Source: Pseudopedobacter sp038237895 (GTDB lineage: Bacteria > Bacteroidota > Bacteroidia > Sphingobacteriales > Sphingobacteriaceae). Taken from it: a stretch of 13,634 nucleotides of DNA. The notes below the pieces were generated by a model, which made no database searches, had not been told where the DNA came from, and worked only from the letters and a program-made list of their open reading frames with translations. The translations under genes and the position numbers were made by a program. The number at the start of each line of letters is the position of its first letter. Position 1 is the stretch's first letter. Below are positions 1 through 6,452 of the stretch, piece after piece. The DNA lies in assembly GCA_038237895.1 (NCBI GenBank), contig JBBRYE010000104.1:1-13634 (forward strand), given 5' to 3'.

Positions 1-212
1 AATTGACTTAGTGTTAATTGTACACTATTTTAAATAATTTGAATAAATAATTAATATTTGTTAATATACATGATGTTAATTATTCTATTTCTAATGGTAA
101 GAGGATCATAAAATCAAACAATATATATCATCGTTTTTTAATCTTTTATATATAATTTGGTTTATAAATAAATCTCTACTAATTTAGTAGTATAAAATAA
201 AATATATAAATT
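1..212. other. AT-rich intergenic region upstream of the peroxiredoxin gene
   Basis: I find no convincing gene here. One frame is open from base 2 to a stop near 37, so up to about 12 codons could be the tail of a gene lying to the left, but nothing in it is recognisable. A small inverted repeat, TAGTGT (9-14) and ACACTA (22-27) followed by TTTT, could be a weak terminator of that upstream gene or an operator. TATAATTTG at 151-159 is a poor version of the Bacteroidota -7 box, with three rather than two bases between TA and TTTG. It is the best promoter candidate for the gene at 213 but weak. A 15-base palindrome at 176-190 is listed separately. Confidence 0.5.
176..190. repeat. 15-base palindrome in the leader of the peroxiredoxin gene
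   Basis: CTACTAA (176-182) and TTAGTAG (184-190) are perfect inverted repeats around a single T, 22 bases before the ATG at 213. As RNA it could only form a weak 5-bp stem. As DNA it has the shape of a binding site for a dimeric regulator. A candidate -7 box lies just upstream at 151-159, so the palindrome would fall just after the transcription start. The repeat is seen directly; the operator role is inference. In DNA this AT-rich some short palindromes arise by chance. Confidence 0.35.
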
Positions 213-845
213 ATGTTAAGATTAGGCGATATAGCTCCAAATTTTAAGGCGAAAACCTCAGCAGGAGAGATTGATTTTTATGATTATTTAGGAGACAGTT
301 GGGGAGTTTTATTTTCTCATCCGGCAGATTATACTCCAGTTTGTACTACAGAGTTAGGCCGTACAGCTTCCTTAAAGTCGGAGTTTGATAAAAGAAATGT
401 AAAGGTTATTGCGTTAAGTGTAGATTCAGTAGAATCTCATAAGGGATGGATTAGTGATATTAATGAAACACAAAATACAGAAGTTAATTTTCCTATAATA
501 GCAGATGAAGATAAAACAATCTCTGAAGCTTATGGGATGTTACACCCAAACGCATCTGCAACTTTAACTGTTAGGTCATTATTTATTATTGCGCCAGATA
601 AAACTGTTAAATTGATGATAACCTATCCAGCATCAACGGGAAGAAATTTTCAAGAAGTTTTAAGGGTAATAGATTCATTACAACTAACAGCTTATCATAG
701 TGTAGCTACACCAGCAGATTGGAAAGATGGCGAAGATGTAGTTGTTTCTCCAGCTATTAAAACTGAAGATATTGCTGCAAAATTTCCTAAAGGATATACA
801 GTAATTAAACCTTACTTAAGAACAACACCTCAGCCAAATAAATAA
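213..845 (+). CDS. 1-Cys peroxiredoxin (Prx6 subfamily)
   Basis: A cytoplasmic thiol peroxidase that reduces hydrogen peroxide, organic peroxides and possibly peroxynitrite. The thioredoxin-fold AhpC/TSA domain fills the N-terminal two thirds. The active site is PVCTTE with the peroxidatic Cys44, preceded by a His-Pro pair at 36-37, and a conserved Arg lies in the TVRSLF segment near residue 120. Cys44 is the only cysteine in the 210 residues, so there is no resolving cysteine and an outside thiol must regenerate it. The C-terminal part (DWK near 170, FPKGY near 192, YLRTTPQP at the end) matches the extra domain of Prx6-type proteins, and the length fits that group. The start lines up with the family N-terminus; no Shine-Dalgarno is seen, as is usual in Bacteroidota. 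It probably stands alone, with csp next in the same direction under its own promoter. Confidence 0.95.
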   Translation: MLRLGDIAPNFKAKTSAGEIDFYDYLGDSWGVLFSHPADYTPVCTTELGRTASLKSEFDKRNVKVIALSVDSVESHKGWISDINETQNTEVNFPIIADEDKTISEAYGMLHPNASATLTVRSLFIIAPDKTVKLMITYPASTGRNFQEVLRVIDSLQLTAYHSVATPADWKDGEDVVVSPAIKTEDIAAKFPKGYTVIKPYLRTTPQPNK

Positions 846-871
846 TAATTTGTTTCCTGATAAATTATTAT
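842..871. repeat. AT-only inverted repeat overlapping the peroxiredoxin stop and csp promoter
   Basis: The ten bases 842-851 are perfectly complementary to 862-871, with a 10-base loop. The left arm covers the last bases of the peroxiredoxin stop codon and the TTTG element of the csp promoter. The right arm reaches the first base of the -7 box. It could be a weak end-of-transcript hairpin for the peroxiredoxin, or a protein-binding site on the csp promoter. Both arms are entirely A and T and no T-run follows, so chance is a real alternative. Confidence 0.3.
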
Positions 872-878
872 AAATTTG
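849..878 (+). promoter_or_regulatory. Bacteroidota-type promoter for the cold-shock gene
   Basis: TTTG at 849-852, an 18-base spacer, then TAAATTTG at 871-878, which is an exact match to the TAnnTTTG -7 box of the Bacteroidota primary sigma factor. The usual spacing is about 19-21 bases, so it is one short. The predicted transcription start is near 884, leaving a leader of about 78 bases before the ATG at 962. A long untranslated leader is a known trait of cold-shock mRNAs. Confidence 0.65.
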
Positions 879-921
879 AGTATTAACTAAATTAGAATCA
901 AGCTCATGTTTTCAATACAGA

Positions 922-958
922 ATTGATTTTATTTTCAATTTTAATTTTTAAAATCAAT
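922..958 (+). promoter_or_regulatory. Leader hairpin next to the csp start codon
   Basis: The ten bases at 922-931 (ATTGATTTTA) are perfectly complementary to 949-958 (TAAAATCAAT), with a 17-base loop rich in T. The structure ends three bases before the ATG at 962, so in the mRNA it would lie against the ribosome landing site. A competing short pairing around 944-954 is also possible, so the leader could switch folds. Temperature-dependent refolding of the leader is known for E. coli cspA; applying that here is inference. Confidence 0.45.
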
Positions 959-961
959 ATA

Positions 962-1156
962 ATGGAAACAGGTAAAGTAAAATGGTTTAATGCACAAAAA
1001 GGATTTGGATTTATTATTTTTCAAGGAAAAGATATTTTTGTCCACTTTAAAGATGTTGAAGGTGGTGTAAATGGAATTAAAGATAATGATGATGTAGAAT
1101 TTGAAGTTTCTGACGGTAAGAAAGGCCCTCAAGCTGTAAACGTTAAAAAAGTATAA
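962..1156 (+). CDS. Cold-shock protein, CspA family (64 aa)
   Basis: A small OB-fold protein that binds single-stranded RNA and DNA, acting as an RNA chaperone in cold or general stress. A single cold-shock domain fills the protein. The opening METGKVKWFN is the family start; the two RNA-binding motifs are visible as KGFGFI (residues 13-18) and DIFVHF (24-29), and the protein ends soon after GPQAVNV. A longer reading from TTG at 923 would add 13 hydrophobic residues foreign to the family and would run through the leader inverted repeat, so ATG 962 is preferred. The -7 box at 871-878 gives it its own transcript, and a hairpin terminator follows within 20 bases of the stop. It is monocistronic. 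Whether it is cold-induced or constitutive cannot be read from the sequence. Confidence 0.95.
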   Translation: METGKVKWFNAQKGFGFIIFQGKDIFVHFKDVEGGVNGIKDNDDVEFEVSDGKKGPQAVNVKKV

Positions 1157-1175
1157 GCGTTTATAAAATTTTCTC

Positions 1176-1206
1176 AAAAAGCTCGACCCAAAAATCGAGC
1201 TTTTTT
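1176..1206 (+). terminator. Rho-independent terminator of csp
   Basis: AAAAAGCTCGA (1176-1186) pairs with TCGAGCTTTTT (1195-1205) around an 8-base loop, and the T-run continues to 1206. The stem is 11 bp with the GC pairs in the middle. It starts about 20 bases after the csp stop. The A-run on the left arm means it could also work for minus-strand transcripts. Confidence 0.85.
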
Positions 1207-1214
1207 GCATAAAA

Positions 1215-1243
1215 AAAAGCCGATTTAATTAAAATCGGCTTTT
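1215..1243 (-). terminator. Second hairpin terminator, probably serving the minus-strand genes
   Basis: AAAAGCCGATTT (1215-1226) pairs with AAATCGGCTTTT (1232-1243) around a 5-base loop, a perfect 12-bp stem. Read on the minus strand it lies 20 bases beyond the DUF3276 stop and is followed by a run of eight T (complement of 1211-1218). It is therefore the likely end of the exporter-DUF3276 transcript. On the plus strand it could back up the csp terminator. Confidence 0.8.
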
Positions 1244-1262
1244 GATTATGTTGTTTTTTTAA

Positions 1263-1589
1263 TTAAATATCAAATGAAAAATCATCGTCAGATTTCACAG
1301 GTGCTCCATCTGGATTAAATTCGTATTTCTTTTCTACCACTTCTTGATTAGCCTTAATATATTCTATGGTTTGTGTTAGGCCTTCGGCAAATTTTTCAAA
1401 ATCTTCTTTGTATAAAAAGATTTTGTGTTTAATAAAAACACCATCTTCTAATCTTTTCTTACTTTCTGTGATGGTAACATAATAATCGTTTGATCTAGTT
1501 GCCTTTACGTCAAAAAAGTAAGTTCTTTTTCCTGCTCTAACCTTCTTAGAATAAACTTCTTCTCTTTCCCTGTTATCGTAATCTCCCAT
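1263..1589 (-). CDS. PUR-alpha-like nucleic-acid-binding protein (DUF3276)
   Basis: A 108-residue protein of the DUF3276 family, found mainly in Bacteroidota and related to the PUR repeat of eukaryotic Pur-alpha. The known fold is a curved beta-sheet plus helix that dimerises and binds single-stranded nucleic acid. Seen here: a charged N-terminus, then a PUR-like stretch with YSKKVRAGKRTYFFDVK (residues 13-29), YYVTITESKK (36-45), and a helical segment DFEKFAEGLTQTIEYI. An acidic tail (SDDDFSFDI) closes it. No cysteines or catalytic motifs are seen. The physiological role in bacteria is not established. It lies 73 bases downstream of the ABC exporter on the same strand and shares its terminator, with no convincing promoter in the gap, so co-transcription is likely. 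ATG 1589 gives the expected family length. Confidence 0.9.
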   Translation of the reverse strand: MGDYDNREREEVYSKKVRAGKRTYFFDVKATRSNDYYVTITESKKRLEDGVFIKHKIFLYKEDFEKFAEGLTQTIEYIKANQEVVEKKYEFNPDGAPVKSDDDFSFDI

Positions 1590-1662
1590 TTTAAATAAAA
1601 TTTGTGGTTTGTTGCAGTAAATAAATAAAGAAAATATTGAAGTTCCAAATAAACTGTAAAGT

Positions 1663-3453
1663 TTAAGATAATTCTTGCTGTTCTTCTAGTAACTGCTTTT
1701 CGTAAAGTTCAAAATAAACTCCCTTTTTGCTCATTAAAAGGGTATGGGTGCCATGTTCTACAATTTCACCATTATCTAAAACAATAATTTTATCAGCATT
1801 TTTTATTGTAGAAACCCTATGAGCAATTAAAATGCTCGTTTTACCTTTCATTACCTTTCCTAAGCTATTTAAAATCTCTTCTTCTGTTTTAGTGTCAACT
1901 GCAGAAAGGCAATCATCAAAGATTAAGATTTGAGGAGATTTAATAATCGCCCTTGCAATTGAAACTCTCTGCTTTTGCCCGCCAGATAAAGTAATTCCTC
2001 TTTCACCGATAAACGTTTCAAATTTTTTATCAAAAGCAACGATATTTTTATAAACAGCAGCATCTTTTGCAGCTTGTTCTACTTTTTGCATATCTAGTTG
2101 GTCTTGGCCAAATGCGATATTTCTTGCAATAGTATCAGAAAAAAGAAAAACTTCTTGTGGCACAAAACCAGTTTGGCTTCTATAATCTTCTAAGTTTAGA
2201 TATTTTATATTGGTATTATCAATTTTAATCTCTCCTTTGTCAACATCGTACATCCTCATCACTAAATTAGCGATGGTAGATTTTCCCGATCCAGTTCTTC
2301 CAATTATGGCCAATAATTCTCCTTCCTTAACCTCAAAAGAAACATTTTTTAAAGCTTGAATTCCAGTATCAGGATAAGTAAAACTTACATTTTGAAAAGA
2401 AATTGCTCCATTAACCTTAAAAGGATTTGGATTTGGATTGATGATTTCTGGTTTAGTTTTTAAAAATTGATTAATTCTTTTCTGTGATGCAGCAGCTCTT
2501 TGTATTAAAGAAGTAACCCATCCTAAAGAAGTAACAGGGAAAGTCAGTTGGTTAACATAAACTATAAATTCGGCAATATTTCCACTACTTATTTTCCCAT
2601 TCATTACTTGTAAACCACCAATATAAATAGTAATAATGGTACTTAAGCCAACCATTAAAAGCATAGTTGGAAAAAAAAAAGCTTGTACTTTAACCAAATC
2701 TAGCGATTCTGATTTATAAGCTTCGCTCTCTTTAGCAAATCCGTCTCGGATATTATTTTCTCTAACGTAAGATTTCACTACTCTAATCCCTGAAAAAGTT
2801 TCTTGAACAAAAGATGATAGAGTGCTTAATCGTCTCTGGATTTTTTCGCTTTTATGGTTTATGATGCTATTGACATAATATATGGTAATTGCTAATAATG
2901 GGAGAGGAGCTAAGCAATAAAGAGCTAGTTTTACATTTACACTTAGCATGGCTATAATAATTAACACAAATAAAAAAGATGTATTAATAGTGTACATAAT
3001 AGCAGGGCCAACGTACATCCTAACTCGGCTAACATCTTCGGTAACTCGGTTCATTAAATCACCTGTATTATTACGCCTGTAAAACGCCAAAGAAAGCTTC
3101 TGATATTGATTATAAATCTCGTTTTTTAGATCAAACTCAATATGCCTACTGGTAAGAATAATGGTTTGGCGCATAAAAAACAAGAACAATCCTCTTATTA
3201 AAGCAATTACTATAACTAATCCTCCAAATAATAATAAACTAGATCCAAAAATATTTAATATTAAAGATTGCTTATCAAACCCGTTAAAAAGGCGATAAAG
3301 AGCAATATTCTCATTTACTAAATCAAAAGCAATACGGATTATTTGAGCAGGTAAAACCGCAAAAAAATTTGAAATTATTACAAAAAGAACACCAGGTAAA
3401 AGTTGCCATTTATATTTGAGGAAGAATTTATTTAAGTATGCTAGTTCTTTCAT
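1663..3453 (-). CDS. ABC exporter half-transporter (fused permease and ATPase)
   Basis: A 596-residue inner-membrane export protein of the MsbA/BmrA type: N-terminal transmembrane domain (about residues 15-315, with hydrophobic segments near 17-40, 68-95, 150-172, 175-195, 262-282), then an ATPase domain (about 350-590). Visible ATPase motifs are Walker A GRTGSGKST (385-393), Q-loop Gln433, signature LSGGQ (489-493), Walker B ending at Asp513, D-loop SAVD (517-520) and H-loop His545. The residue after Walker B, normally the catalytic Glu, is Asp514. That substitution is typical of one half of heterodimeric exporters, but no partner gene is adjacent. It could be a homodimer, or pair with a subunit encoded elsewhere. 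Substrate (lipid, drug or peptide) cannot be told. DUF3276 follows on the same strand. Confidence 0.93.
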   Translation of the reverse strand: MKELAYLNKFFLKYKWQLLPGVLFVIISNFFAVLPAQIIRIAFDLVNENIALYRLFNGFDKQSLILNIFGSSLLLFGGLVIVIALIRGLFLFFMRQTIILTSRHIEFDLKNEIYNQYQKLSLAFYRRNNTGDLMNRVTEDVSRVRMYVGPAIMYTINTSFLFVLIIIAMLSVNVKLALYCLAPLPLLAITIYYVNSIINHKSEKIQRRLSTLSSFVQETFSGIRVVKSYVRENNIRDGFAKESEAYKSESLDLVKVQAFFFPTMLLMVGLSTIITIYIGGLQVMNGKISSGNIAEFIVYVNQLTFPVTSLGWVTSLIQRAAASQKRINQFLKTKPEIINPNPNPFKVNGAISFQNVSFTYPDTGIQALKNVSFEVKEGELLAIIGRTGSGKSTIANLVMRMYDVDKGEIKIDNTNIKYLNLEDYRSQTGFVPQEVFLFSDTIARNIAFGQDQLDMQKVEQAAKDAAVYKNIVAFDKKFETFIGERGITLSGGQKQRVSIARAIIKSPQILIFDDCLSAVDTKTEEEILNSLGKVMKGKTSILIAHRVSTIKNADKIIVLDNGEIVEHGTHTLLMSKKGVYFELYEKQLLEEQQELS

Positions 3454-3464
3454 TTATCGATTTA

Positions 3465-3472
3465 CAAAAATA
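3465..3472 (-). promoter_or_regulatory. -7 box of the ABC exporter promoter
   Basis: On the minus strand these bases read TATTTTTG, an exact TAnnTTTG match. No clear TTTG element is seen about 20 bases upstream. Only 11 bases separate it from the ATG at 3453, so the leader would be very short, perhaps 5-8 bases. Confidence 0.5.
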
Positions 3473-3564
3473 GTAAGATAATTGTTTACAGGATTGATAA
3501 AGTGAAAAAAATTCAAATCATTACCTTTTAAACATATTTATTTTCTGACACCGATAAAAAAATC

Positions 3565-3572
3565 TACTTTTG
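3565..3572 (+). promoter_or_regulatory. -7 box for the dehydrogenase-nusB-yajC block
   Basis: TACTTTTG followed by C is an exact TAnnTTTG match. The upstream TTTG element is degenerate (TTTTCTG at 3541-3547). Transcription would start near 3578, giving a leader of about 27 bases before the ATG at 3605. As no other good promoter is seen before 6435, it may drive the dehydrogenase, nusB, the DUF1573 gene and yajC. Confidence 0.6.
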
Positions 3573-3604
3573 CAGAATAAAAAGCATCAAATTTTTGCTG
3601 TAAT

Positions 3605-4693
3605 ATGTCCTCAATTCAATTAGAAGAACACTCTATTTTTAACCAGCTGAGCGCTTGCGGTCATCAAAAAGTTGTTTTTTGCAATGATGATGATACAGGC
3701 CTTAGGGCAATTATCGCCATTCATGATACAACTTTGGGTCCTGCAATTGGAGGAACAAGAATGTGGTCTTATGCATCTGAACAAGAAGCTTTAAGTGATG
3801 TTTTAAGATTATCGCAGGCAATGACTTACAAAGCTGCAATTACTGGTTTAAACCTTGGCGGTGGTAAAGCTGTAATAATTGGAGATAGTAGAACTGATAA
3901 AACCGAAGCTTTAATGCGAAGGTTTGGAAGGTTTATAGAAAACTTAAACGGAACTTTTATAACTGCAGAAGAAGTAGGTACTGGTATAAAGGATATGGAA
4001 TATATCCGGATGGAGACCAAACATGTTACAGGAATTCCAGAAAGTATTGGAGGAGCTGGTGATCCATCTCCAATAACCGCAAAAGGGGTTTATATGGGGA
4101 TTAAAGCTAGCGTAAAAGAACTTTTTGGCACTGATAGCTTAGCAGGAAGAACTATTGCAGTACAAGGAACAGGGCATGTTGGCGAAAATCTAGTCGCTTT
4201 ATTAAGGGCAGAAAATGCTAAGGTATATGTAAGTGATATCAATGAAGAGCGTTTGGGTAAAGTTGCTAAAAGATATGGAGCTGAAGTTGTAAATAATAAC
4301 AACCTATTTGACCTAAATTTCGATATTTATGCACCTTGCGCACTTGGCGCAACTGTAAACGCCGAAACAATTAGTAAAATGAAATGCGGTATTATTGCAG
4401 GATCGGCAAATAACCAATTGGCAGATGAAAAAACAGATGGACAACTGTTATTAGATAAAGGAATATTATATGCACCAGATTATTTGATAAATGCCGGAGG
4501 ATTGATCAACTGCTACTCTGAAATTGCTGGCTACAATAAAAAAAGAACCATGCAACTTGCCGAAAATATATACGAAGCAACGAGAGAAGTATTAAAAAAA
4601 TCTAAATTAGAGAATATCCCTACTAACTTAGCAGCAAATAAAATTGCTGAAAAGCGAATTCAAGATATTAAAAAAATAAAATCATCATATTAA
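3605..4693 (+). CDS. Leucine dehydrogenase-type Glu/Leu/Phe/Val dehydrogenase
   Basis: An NAD-dependent amino-acid dehydrogenase converting a branched-chain amino acid to its 2-oxo acid plus ammonia, or the reverse. Its 362 residues match leucine dehydrogenases nearly end to end. The N-terminal catalytic domain shows GPAIGGTRMW (46-54), the substrate lysine Lys76 (TYKAA) and the catalytic lysine Lys88 in GLNLGGGK. The Rossmann domain has GTGHVG (188-193); DIYAPCALGATVN, AGSANNQL and APDYLINAGG are also typical. Odd point: the position that is the conserved Asp of the family motif AEDVG is Glu123 here (AEEVG). Leucine is the most likely substrate from overall similarity, but valine or isoleucine cannot be excluded. 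It has its own promoter box at 3565-3572; nusB follows 42 bases later, probably co-transcribed. Confidence 0.92.
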   Translation: MSSIQLEEHSIFNQLSACGHQKVVFCNDDDTGLRAIIAIHDTTLGPAIGGTRMWSYASEQEALSDVLRLSQAMTYKAAITGLNLGGGKAVIIGDSRTDKTEALMRRFGRFIENLNGTFITAEEVGTGIKDMEYIRMETKHVTGIPESIGGAGDPSPITAKGVYMGIKASVKELFGTDSLAGRTIAVQGTGHVGENLVALLRAENAKVYVSDINEERLGKVAKRYGAEVVNNNNLFDLNFDIYAPCALGATVNAETISKMKCGIIAGSANNQLADEKTDGQLLLDKGILYAPDYLINAGGLINCYSEIAGYNKKRTMQLAENIYEATREVLKKSKLENIPTNLAANKIAEKRIQDIKKIKSSY

Positions 4694-4735
4694 TTATAAT
4701 TTATATCGGTTGAAAAACCAAATCGTTCTTTAAAA

Positions 4736-5677
4736 ATGTTAAACAGAAGGCACCTAAGGGTAAAGGTAATGCAAACTTTATATGCATTTCAACAGGCAGA
4801 AGTAAAAGATATTAGGCTTCAAGAAAAAAACCTTTTAACAAGTGTAGATAAGGTTTTTGAAATGTATATCGGTTTATTGGCGCTTATTGTTGATATTATC
4901 AATTATGCTGAAATAGATTCTATAGATAGAGCTAATAAGCATTTACCTTCTGAAGATGATTTAAATGCTAACTTAAAGGTTTTAAACAATTTGTTTGTTA
5001 AGATTTTATTAAACAATAATGAATATTTAACATCTATTAAAAAGTATAGAACATCTTGGGATTTTGATCCAGAACTAGCAAGATCATTATTTGCCACATT
5101 AAGAGTTTCTGAAGAGTATAAGGCATATATTCAAAATCCAGAACACGACCTACACACAGATAAAGATTTAATTAAGTTTATTTTCAAAAAAGTAATATTA
5201 AAATCTACTTTAGCGCAACAAGCCTTAGAAGAAAAGCATCTGAATTGGCAAGTAGATCAGGATGTTTTACAGGCAATGATTGCCAAAACTTTAAAGAATT
5301 TTGATTCTGAAACTGGTAAAAATAATTTAGCAAGTATAAGTGCAAGCTGGGCAGAGGATAAAGAATATATTTTAGACCTTTATCAAAAAACAATTGCTAA
5401 TGATGCATCTTTCCAAGAAATGATTAGCAATAAAACAAAAAATTGGGATGCTGATCGTATTGCTTTGGTAGATGTGATTTTAATGAAAATGGCTTTGGCA
5501 GAATTTGTTTTCTTTACTAGCATCCCCTTAAAGGTAACTATCAACGAATATTTAGAAATAGCAAAAGAATTTAGCACACCCAAGAGTAATTCGTTTATTA
5601 ACGGTATTTTAGATAAAATTTTAGACGATTTAAAAAGCCAAGGAAAAATTAAAAAATACGGTAGAGGATTATTATAA
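4736..5677 (+). CDS. nusB: Transcription antitermination factor NusB, long Bacteroidota form
   Basis: NusB binds boxA RNA together with NusE (ribosomal protein S10) and keeps RNA polymerase elongating through rRNA operons. The N-terminus RRHLRVKVMQTLYAF (residues 4-18) is the usual NusB start, and the C-terminal part has the expected RIALVDVILMKMALAE (241-256), IPLKVTINEYLEIAKEFS (263-280) and FINGILDKI (287-295). At 313 residues it is about twice the usual length of roughly 140. The extra material is a helical, charged middle region (about 25-200). Long NusB proteins are common in this phylum, so this is not an assembly error. The stop is followed after one base by the next ATG (5679), indicating tight coupling to the DUF1573 gene. 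Confidence 0.92.
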   Translation: MLNRRHLRVKVMQTLYAFQQAEVKDIRLQEKNLLTSVDKVFEMYIGLLALIVDIINYAEIDSIDRANKHLPSEDDLNANLKVLNNLFVKILLNNNEYLTSIKKYRTSWDFDPELARSLFATLRVSEEYKAYIQNPEHDLHTDKDLIKFIFKKVILKSTLAQQALEEKHLNWQVDQDVLQAMIAKTLKNFDSETGKNNLASISASWAEDKEYILDLYQKTIANDASFQEMISNKTKNWDADRIALVDVILMKMALAEFVFFTSIPLKVTINEYLEIAKEFSTPKSNSFINGILDKILDDLKSQGKIKKYGRGLL

Positions 5678-5678
5678 T

Positions 5679-6122
5679 ATGAGAAAATTAGTTTTTAGTT
5701 TATTCACAGTTGCTATTCTTGCTTCTTGCAATAATGGGAAATCTGCGCAAAGTGGGAATTCTGATAGTGTAAGTGTAAATCAAACATCATCAGTTGATAG
5801 TGCAAGTGCACCAAAATTTAAATTTGAAAAAGAAGTTTATGATTTTGGGAAAATAACCGAGGGAGAAAAAGTTTCATTTGATTATGAATTTACCAATATC
5901 GGAAAAACCCCTTTAATAATAAAGGAAGCGGTTGCAACTTGTGGTTGTACAATACCAGAACCACCAAAAGAACCAATTGCTCCAGGCGCTAAAAGTAGAA
6001 TAAAAGTAGTATTTAGTAGTGCCGGAAAAGAAGGGTTACAAGATAAGGTGGTAACTATAACTGCAAACACTATCCCCGCACAAACACAAGTTCATTTAAT
6101 AGGAGAAGTAACCAAAAAATAA
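5679..6122 (+). CDS. DUF1573 domain lipoprotein
   Basis: A 147-residue predicted lipoprotein. The N-terminus is a lipoprotein signal: Arg-Lys, a hydrophobic stretch (4-14) and a lipobox ending LASC, with Cys17 the expected lipidated residue. A Ser/Asn/Gln-rich linker (18-45) follows, then a DUF1573 domain (about 48-145), an immunoglobulin-like beta-sandwich recognised by YDFGKITEGEKV (54-65), FTNIGKTPL (71-79) and the CGC pair at Cys88 and Cys90. The function of the family is not known; related ASH/Ig-like domains often mediate protein contacts. It should face the periplasm or sit on the outer membrane. The position between nusB and yajC is common in Bacteroidota. The start is fixed by the signal peptide and by the single-base gap after nusB. 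Confidence 0.9.
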   Translation: MRKLVFSLFTVAILASCNNGKSAQSGNSDSVSVNQTSSVDSASAPKFKFEKEVYDFGKITEGEKVSFDYEFTNIGKTPLIIKEAVATCGCTIPEPPKEPIAPGAKSRIKVVFSSAGKEGLQDKVVTITANTIPAQTQVHLIGEVTKK

Positions 6123-6135
6123 TAATTATATAAAT

Positions 6136-6435
6136 ATGTTGAATTTAATTTTATTAGAATTACCAAGTAATATCATGAGTTTTTTACCAATGATATTAAT
6201 TGTTGTAGTGTTTTATTTTTTTATGATAAGACCGCAAATGAAAAAAGCAAAAGATCATAAAAAGTTTGTTGCCGACCTTAAAAAGGGTGATAAGGTAATT
6301 ACTACTGCAGGCATACACGGTAAAATTGCAGATATGAACGAAACTACATTTTTGATAGAAACTGAAGGTGGTGGTAAAATTAGATTTGATAGATCTGCTG
6401 TTTCTTTAGATGCTTCTAAAGCATTAAATGCTTAA
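6136..6435 (+). CDS. yajC: Preprotein translocase accessory subunit YajC
   Basis: YajC is a small inner-membrane protein associated with the SecDF complex, which helps the SecYEG channel. The 99 residues show the family layout: a short N-terminus, one membrane helix (about 15-31), the RPQMKKAK motif right after it (32-39), and a cytoplasmic beta-rich part with GDKVITTAGIHGKIADM (51-67) and a C-terminal acidic-to-neutral tail. It starts 13 bases after the DUF1573 stop and is the last gene before a strong terminator. secD/secF are not in the window, which is usual for this phylum. Confidence 0.95.
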   Translation: MLNLILLELPSNIMSFLPMILIVVVFYFFMIRPQMKKAKDHKKFVADLKKGDKVITTAGIHGKIADMNETTFLIETEGGGKIRFDRSAVSLDASKALNA

Positions 6436-6452
6436 GATTCTTTATTAAAATT

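Noticed and set aside
923..961. N-terminal extension of the cold-shock protein from a TTG codon
   Set aside because: The added residues are hydrophobic and foreign to the family; ATG 962 gives the standard start, and the stretch is better explained as structured leader.
941..1210. Minus-strand open frame opposite the cold-shock gene
   Set aside because: It is antisense to a clear csp gene, crosses its terminator and resembles no family.
1646..1653. Separate promoter for the DUF3276 gene in the gap after the exporter
   Set aside because: The minus-strand TTTATTTG lacks the right TA spacing; co-transcription with the exporter is simpler.
3826..4302. Two minus-strand open frames inside the dehydrogenase gene
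   Set aside because: They are shadows of a strongly supported gene and have no recognisable domain.
4708..4719. Small hairpin GGTT-GAAA-AACC between the dehydrogenase and nusB
   Set aside because: Only four pairs and no T-run; too weak to call a terminator or a regulatory element.
4903..5583. Minus-strand open frames inside nusB
   Set aside because: They lie antisense to a long, continuous nusB reading frame and look like non-coding translations.
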